Below are positions 56,036 to 59,115 of a DNA stretch of 59,115 nucleotides, piece after piece. The DNA is from Gammaproteobacteria bacterium. GTDB taxonomy: Bacteria; Pseudomonadota; Gammaproteobacteria; Pseudomonadales; Pseudomonadaceae. Each line of letters opens with the position of its first letter. The stretch's first letter is position 1. The stretch covers positions 1 through 59,115 of the forward strand of contig JAAYFI010000023.1 of NCBI GenBank assembly GCA_012728315.1. Direction: 5' to 3'. A program made the translations under genes and the position numbers. The notes beneath the pieces are model-generated. The model was not told where the DNA came from. It made no database searches and saw only the letters and a program-made list of their open reading frames with translations.

Positions 56036-57382
56036 TTAAGCCTTTGATTTATTTGCTATTGTTTTTGCCCATTGTTGGCTTGTAAAAATGATTTTTTCCT
56101 CATCCATACGAAGCAGCTGGCGATCTTTTAATAACTGTTTGCCACCGACCCAGACATGCCGTACACAGTTACGTGCTGCTGCATAAATCAGCTGAGAGAC
56201 GGGGTCGTACACAGGTTGCACCGATAGATCGTTAAAATCAAAAGCTGTTATATCAGCAAGCTTTCCGACCTCCAAGCTACCTGTTTGCGAATCAAGACCT
56301 AACGCGCGCGCACCGTTTAAAGTTGCCATACGCAAAGCCCGATGCGCATCAATAGCGCTAGCTGATTGCGCAACCGCTTTAGCTAGCAATGCAGCAGTGC
56401 GGGTTTCACCCAGCAAGTCAAGGTTGTTGTTACTGGCGGCGCCATCGGTGCCTATGGCTATATTAACGCCAGCATTCCAGAGGCGCTCAATAGGGCAGAA
56501 ACCGCTGGCTAACTTTAAATTCGACTCAGGGCAGTGAATGACACTGCTATTGCTTTGTACCAACAAAGCCAGGTCCTCATCGTTCACCTGAGTCATATGT
56601 ACAGCTTGAAAACGAGGCCCTAGCAAGCCTAAACGCGCCAAACGGGCCAGCGGCCGCTCGCCATACTTATCCAAGCTTTGCTGCACTTCCGTGGCGGTTT
56701 CGTGTACATGCATTTGTACGGGCGCATCCAGTTGCGCAGCCAGCATTACAATATTATCCAAGCCTTGATCAGCAACGGTATACGGTGAGTGCGGCCCAAA
56801 GCCAATGGAAAGGCGCGAGTGCTGCTTGAAGTCATCAAATAACTGCAGACCTTGACGCAACGCTTCAGCACTATTGCGCGCCCCGGGCACAGGAAAATCA
56901 AGTAAAGGTACCGTGATTTGTGCGCGAATACCGCTACTGTGCACCTGCTGACAGACGATATCAGGGTAAAAATACATATCAGAAAAGCAACTGATTCCAT
57001 TTTTCAGCTGCTCAGCAATGGCAAGCTCCGTTCCGTCACGAATAAAATCCTCATTAACCCATTGCGCTTCTGCTGGCCAAATATACTCATTGAGCCAAAC
57101 ATGCAAAGGCAGGTCGTCCGCAAGGCCGCGAAATAGGCTCATGGCAGCGTGACCGTGCGCATTGATTAAACCCGGAGTTAAAAGGGTATTAGGCAGCTCG
57201 CGAATATCAGCGCAAGGAACTTTGAGTGCTTGTTCGCGCGGCGCAATCAGCGCAATTCGATCGTCGCGGATACCCAGTGCATAATTTTTTAAGATCACAC
57301 CCGCCGGCTCAACCGGCACCAGCCACTCGGGCAATAACAAACAATCTAACGGCAAGTGCGTCATGCGCGGCTTCCTGCTCAA
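56036..57382 (-). CDS. TRZ/ATZ family amidohydrolase (5-methylthioadenosine/SAH deaminase type)
   Basis: A 448-residue metal-dependent deaminase. The metal ligands appear as NAHGHAAMS (HxH), [10 protein letters not shown], the [11 protein letters not shown] region and GTDGAASNN. In Pseudomonas the homologue next to mtnA deaminates 5'-methylthioadenosine to methylthioinosine, so this gene and the divergent mtnA probably act in methionine salvage. Deamination of SAH is also possible. Length is normal. Confidence 0.92.
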   Translation of the reverse strand: MSRKPRMTHLPLDCLLLPEWLVPVEPAGVILKNYALGIRDDRIALIAPREQALKVPCADIRELPNTLLTPGLINAHGHAAMSLFRGLADDLPLHVWLNEYIWPAEAQWVNEDFIRDGTELAIAEQLKNGISCFSDMYFYPDIVCQQVHSSGIRAQITVPLLDFPVPGARNSAEALRQGLQLFDDFKQHSRLSIGFGPHSPYTVADQGLDNIVMLAAQLDAPVQMHVHETATEVQQSLDKYGERPLARLARLGLLGPRFQAVHMTQVNDEDLALLVQSNSSVIHCPESNLKLASGFCPIERLWNAGVNIAIGTDGAASNNNLDLLGETRTAALLAKAVAQSASAIDAHRALRMATLNGARALGLDSQTGSLEVGKLADITAFDFNDLSVQPVYDPVSQLIYAAARNCVRHVWVGGKQLLKDRQLLRMDEEKIIFTSQQWAKTIANKSKA

Positions 57383-57522
57383 TGGTTAACTTATACGATT
57401 TACTGGATCTAGTGAGTCGCAGCACTGCGTCAGACGCAACCTCGTGCTAAAGAGACACAGATGTTATGCGGTTTTAACTGCAGGTTCGGCTATAATTACT
57501 TATTTTTCAAGGGGCTGTGCCA

Positions 57523-58605
57523 ATGATACGTGAACAGATGCTTGCTGCTGAAAAAGTTAAAGCATTGGAGTGGCGTGATAAGACGCTCTACTTGTTGGAT
57601 CAGCGCTTGCTGCCACAACAAGAACATTGGCAAGGGTACAAGACGGCCGCCGACGTCGCTTTAGCCATTCGTGAAATGCGTGTCCGTGGCGCGCCGGCTA
57701 TTGGTGTTGCTGCCGCGTTTGGCATCGTACTGGCCGCTTATCAACACTGGGCGCATAACGCCGCAAACTGGCAGGCTACACTTGAAGCGGATTTTGCTGT
57801 CCTCGCACAATCACGTCCCACAGCCGTGAATTTATTTTGGGCGTTGCAAGAAATGCGCGACTGTATAGCAGCACTAGGAGACGATAAAAACCCTCTGCCT
57901 GCCATCGAAGCGCAGGCTGTAGCCATCTTAAATGATGACCGTGAAGCCAACCTCTATACAGCGCAACTGGGTTTGCAAGTCATACGTGAAGCGTGCAGCA
58001 CGCCGCAACATGTAATGACCCACTGCAATACAGGCGCGTTAGCCACTGCAGGGTTTGGCACAGCCTTAGGGGTGATTCGCGCAGCCTATCTAGACGGCTT
58101 AGTCAAGTGCGTACATATCAATGAAACCCGCCCTTGGTTACAAGGCTCGCGTCTAACGGCTTGGGAGTTAGTGGGTGAGGGGATTCCAAGCCTGTTAAAC
58201 GTAGACTCCACCGCTGCGCACTTAATGGCGCAAGGTAAAATCACTTGGGTGATTGTCGGGGCTGACCGCATTGCTGCTAATGGCGATGTGGCAAATAAGA
58301 TTGGCACTTATCAGCTGGCTGTCTTAGCTCGTCATCACCAGGTCAAGTTTATGGTCGTCGCACCCAGCAGCACTATAGATATGCAACTGGAAAGCGGTGT
58401 TGATATACCTATTGAAGAGCGCGAGGGGGCTGAAATTTTATACCTCGGCGGACAGCGTGTCGCAGCGCAGATCAATGCCTTTAATCCAGTCTTTGATGTC
58501 ACTCCGGCAGACCTGATTGATGTTATCGTCACCGAGCGCGGCATAGTGACACAACCTAACAAGCAAAAAATGCAAGCACTGATGCAGCAATCCGAAACCA
58601 GCTAG
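57523..58605 (+). CDS. mtnA: S-methyl-5-thioribose-1-phosphate isomerase
   Basis: A 360-residue MtnA, converting methylthioribose 1-phosphate to methylthioribulose 1-phosphate in methionine salvage. Family motifs are [28 protein letters not shown] with the catalytic Cys, and [18 protein letters not shown] with the catalytic Asp. ATG 57523 is preferred to a GTG 6 nt upstream because AAGGGG lies at the right spacing (8 nt). A TATAAT at 57491 may be its -10 box. Confidence 0.96.
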   Translation: MIREQMLAAEKVKALEWRDKTLYLLDQRLLPQQEHWQGYKTAADVALAIREMRVRGAPAIGVAAAFGIVLAAYQHWAHNAANWQATLEADFAVLAQSRPTAVNLFWALQEMRDCIAALGDDKNPLPAIEAQAVAILNDDREANLYTAQLGLQVIREACSTPQHVMTHCNTGALATAGFGTALGVIRAAYLDGLVKCVHINETRPWLQGSRLTAWELVGEGIPSLLNVDSTAAHLMAQGKITWVIVGADRIAANGDVANKIGTYQLAVLARHHQVKFMVVAPSSTIDMQLESGVDIPIEEREGAEILYLGGQRVAAQINAFNPVFDVTPADLIDVIVTERGIVTQPNKQKMQALMQQSETS

Positions 58606-59050
58606 CGCTTTTTAGGCGGTTATTGAACCGCCTATGACCTGTGCTAACTGCAGCCTTAACACAGGAAAGCAACAGACCCTACAGCAGCGTGCAAGAGGCA
58701 ATTGACTGCCTTCATCACTGTAGGCTACCCGCAAGAGCCGTATTGTGCTCAACAGCTGTGGATAGCTGTAGCGATGCGCGCTCTGCTTGGCATGATCAGC
58801 GGGCTATTATGCAAGGCTCTATGGGCGCGACAAGCTTTTATGGCCGCGCCCTGGGTAATGGCACGGACCGGGTGAGCAGCTGCAGCCAAGCGTGCCATTG
58901 CGATAAAGCACCATCAAAAGGCTACTACTGATGTATAATAATGAGTTAATGCCAGTGTTATAGCTGCAGAAGCGGCTATGGCAGTGCAGCAAAATTTAGT
59001 GAAAACTGCGCATACCCTGCGCCAAATAGTTTGTGTGGAAGGTTTACTTA
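58606..59050. other. 445 nt non-coding region rich in inverted repeats
   Basis: After a short hairpin (AGGCGGTT/AACCGCCT, 58614-58633), further complementary pairs occur: CCTACAG/CTGTAGG, AGGCA/TGCCT, ACAGCT/AGCTGT, GGGCGCG/CGCGCCC and AATGGCACG/CGTGCCATT. It may be a structured RNA. A 96-codon open frame here (58641-58931) has no protein-like features. In Pseudomonas gyrA usually follows mtnA; it is not seen here. Confidence 0.4.
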
Positions 59051-59053
59051 GTG

Positions 59054-59115
59054 ATGCCTAGATTACTCAGTGTTGGCAAAAGGATTGTGCTGTTTTCCCT
59101 TTTGACTATCTTGCT
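59054..59115 (+). CDS. Start of a probable membrane protein (cut by window end)
   Basis: An open frame from ATG 59054 gives MPRLLSVGKRIVLFSLLTIL, a basic start followed by a hydrophobic segment, as in sensor kinases, chemoreceptors or GGDEF proteins. Only 20 codons are visible, so no family can be given. A GTG directly before the ATG could also start it. Confidence 0.45.
   Translation, partial: MPRLLSVGKRIVLFSLLTIL

Noticed and set aside
58641..58931. A 96-codon open frame after mtnA
   Set aside because: It is rich in Cys/Ser/Ala with no hydrophobic core pattern and lies over inverted repeats, which better explain the sequence.

Overview
The window looks like chromosomal DNA of a Pseudomonadaceae gammaproteobacterium of moderate GC content (judged by eye, not computed). 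Several blocks follow the gene order known in Pseudomonas: lexA-sulA, uvrB next to an aromatic/aspartate aminotransferase and gltX, pyrD-rmf-rlmL, yciK-mupP-ubiG-TRZ/ATZ deaminase-mtnA, and earP-efp with the arginine-type EF-P. A small-genome relative such as the Thiopseudomonas/Denitrificimonas group would fit, but that is inference. No insertion sequence, prophage, CRISPR array or rRNA gene was seen. There is one tRNA gene, tRNA-Ser(GGA).

Layout. 1-600: non-coding, holding three copies (two direct, one inverted and diverged) of a ~90-100 nt foldable element with conserved GGA loops and compensated stems. 605-5790: ygiQ-type radical SAM protein, fieF-like metal exporter, aromatic amino acid permease. 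6030-9703: tRNA-Ser, earP-efp (EF-P rhamnosylation), a spermidine-synthase-like protein, a crotonase. 9880-16781: tusA, nadK, a metallophosphatase, a rhomboid protease, DUF1315, DUF2797, pepN. 17224-22208: a DUF1329 / YCF48-like / MMPL transporter trio. 22482-27490: ttrBCA, a tetrathionate-reductase-type molybdoenzyme, behind an AT-rich promoter region with a long inverted repeat and an ANR/FNR-like site.

27603-39660 is a molybdenum island: moaA, DUF2478, a methyltransferase, modE, moeA, moaEDC, mobA, moaB, a second moeA and modABC with a near-canonical ModE operator. Inside it lies a deletion scar. A beheaded PpiC-type isomerase (the gene that follows narI in pseudomonads) abuts the C-terminal HTH remnant of a NarL-type regulator. 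This is the result expected if one deletion removed narXL-narK-narGHJI. A neighbouring small gene is broken by one in-frame TGA.

39825-59115 is mostly housekeeping: aminotransferase, uvrB, gltX, the SOS pair lexA-sulA with two LexA boxes, pyrD, rmf, rlmKL, rluB, a GGDEF cyclase, ubiquinone and muropeptide-recycling genes, and methylthioadenosine salvage. The right end carries a ~445 nt foldable non-coding stretch and the first codons of a probable membrane protein.

Working together: the Mo uptake and cofactor genes would feed TtrA and any molybdoenzymes elsewhere. The apparent loss of the nitrate-reductase block with the cofactor genes kept suggests a shift from nitrate to sulfur-compound (or related) respiration.
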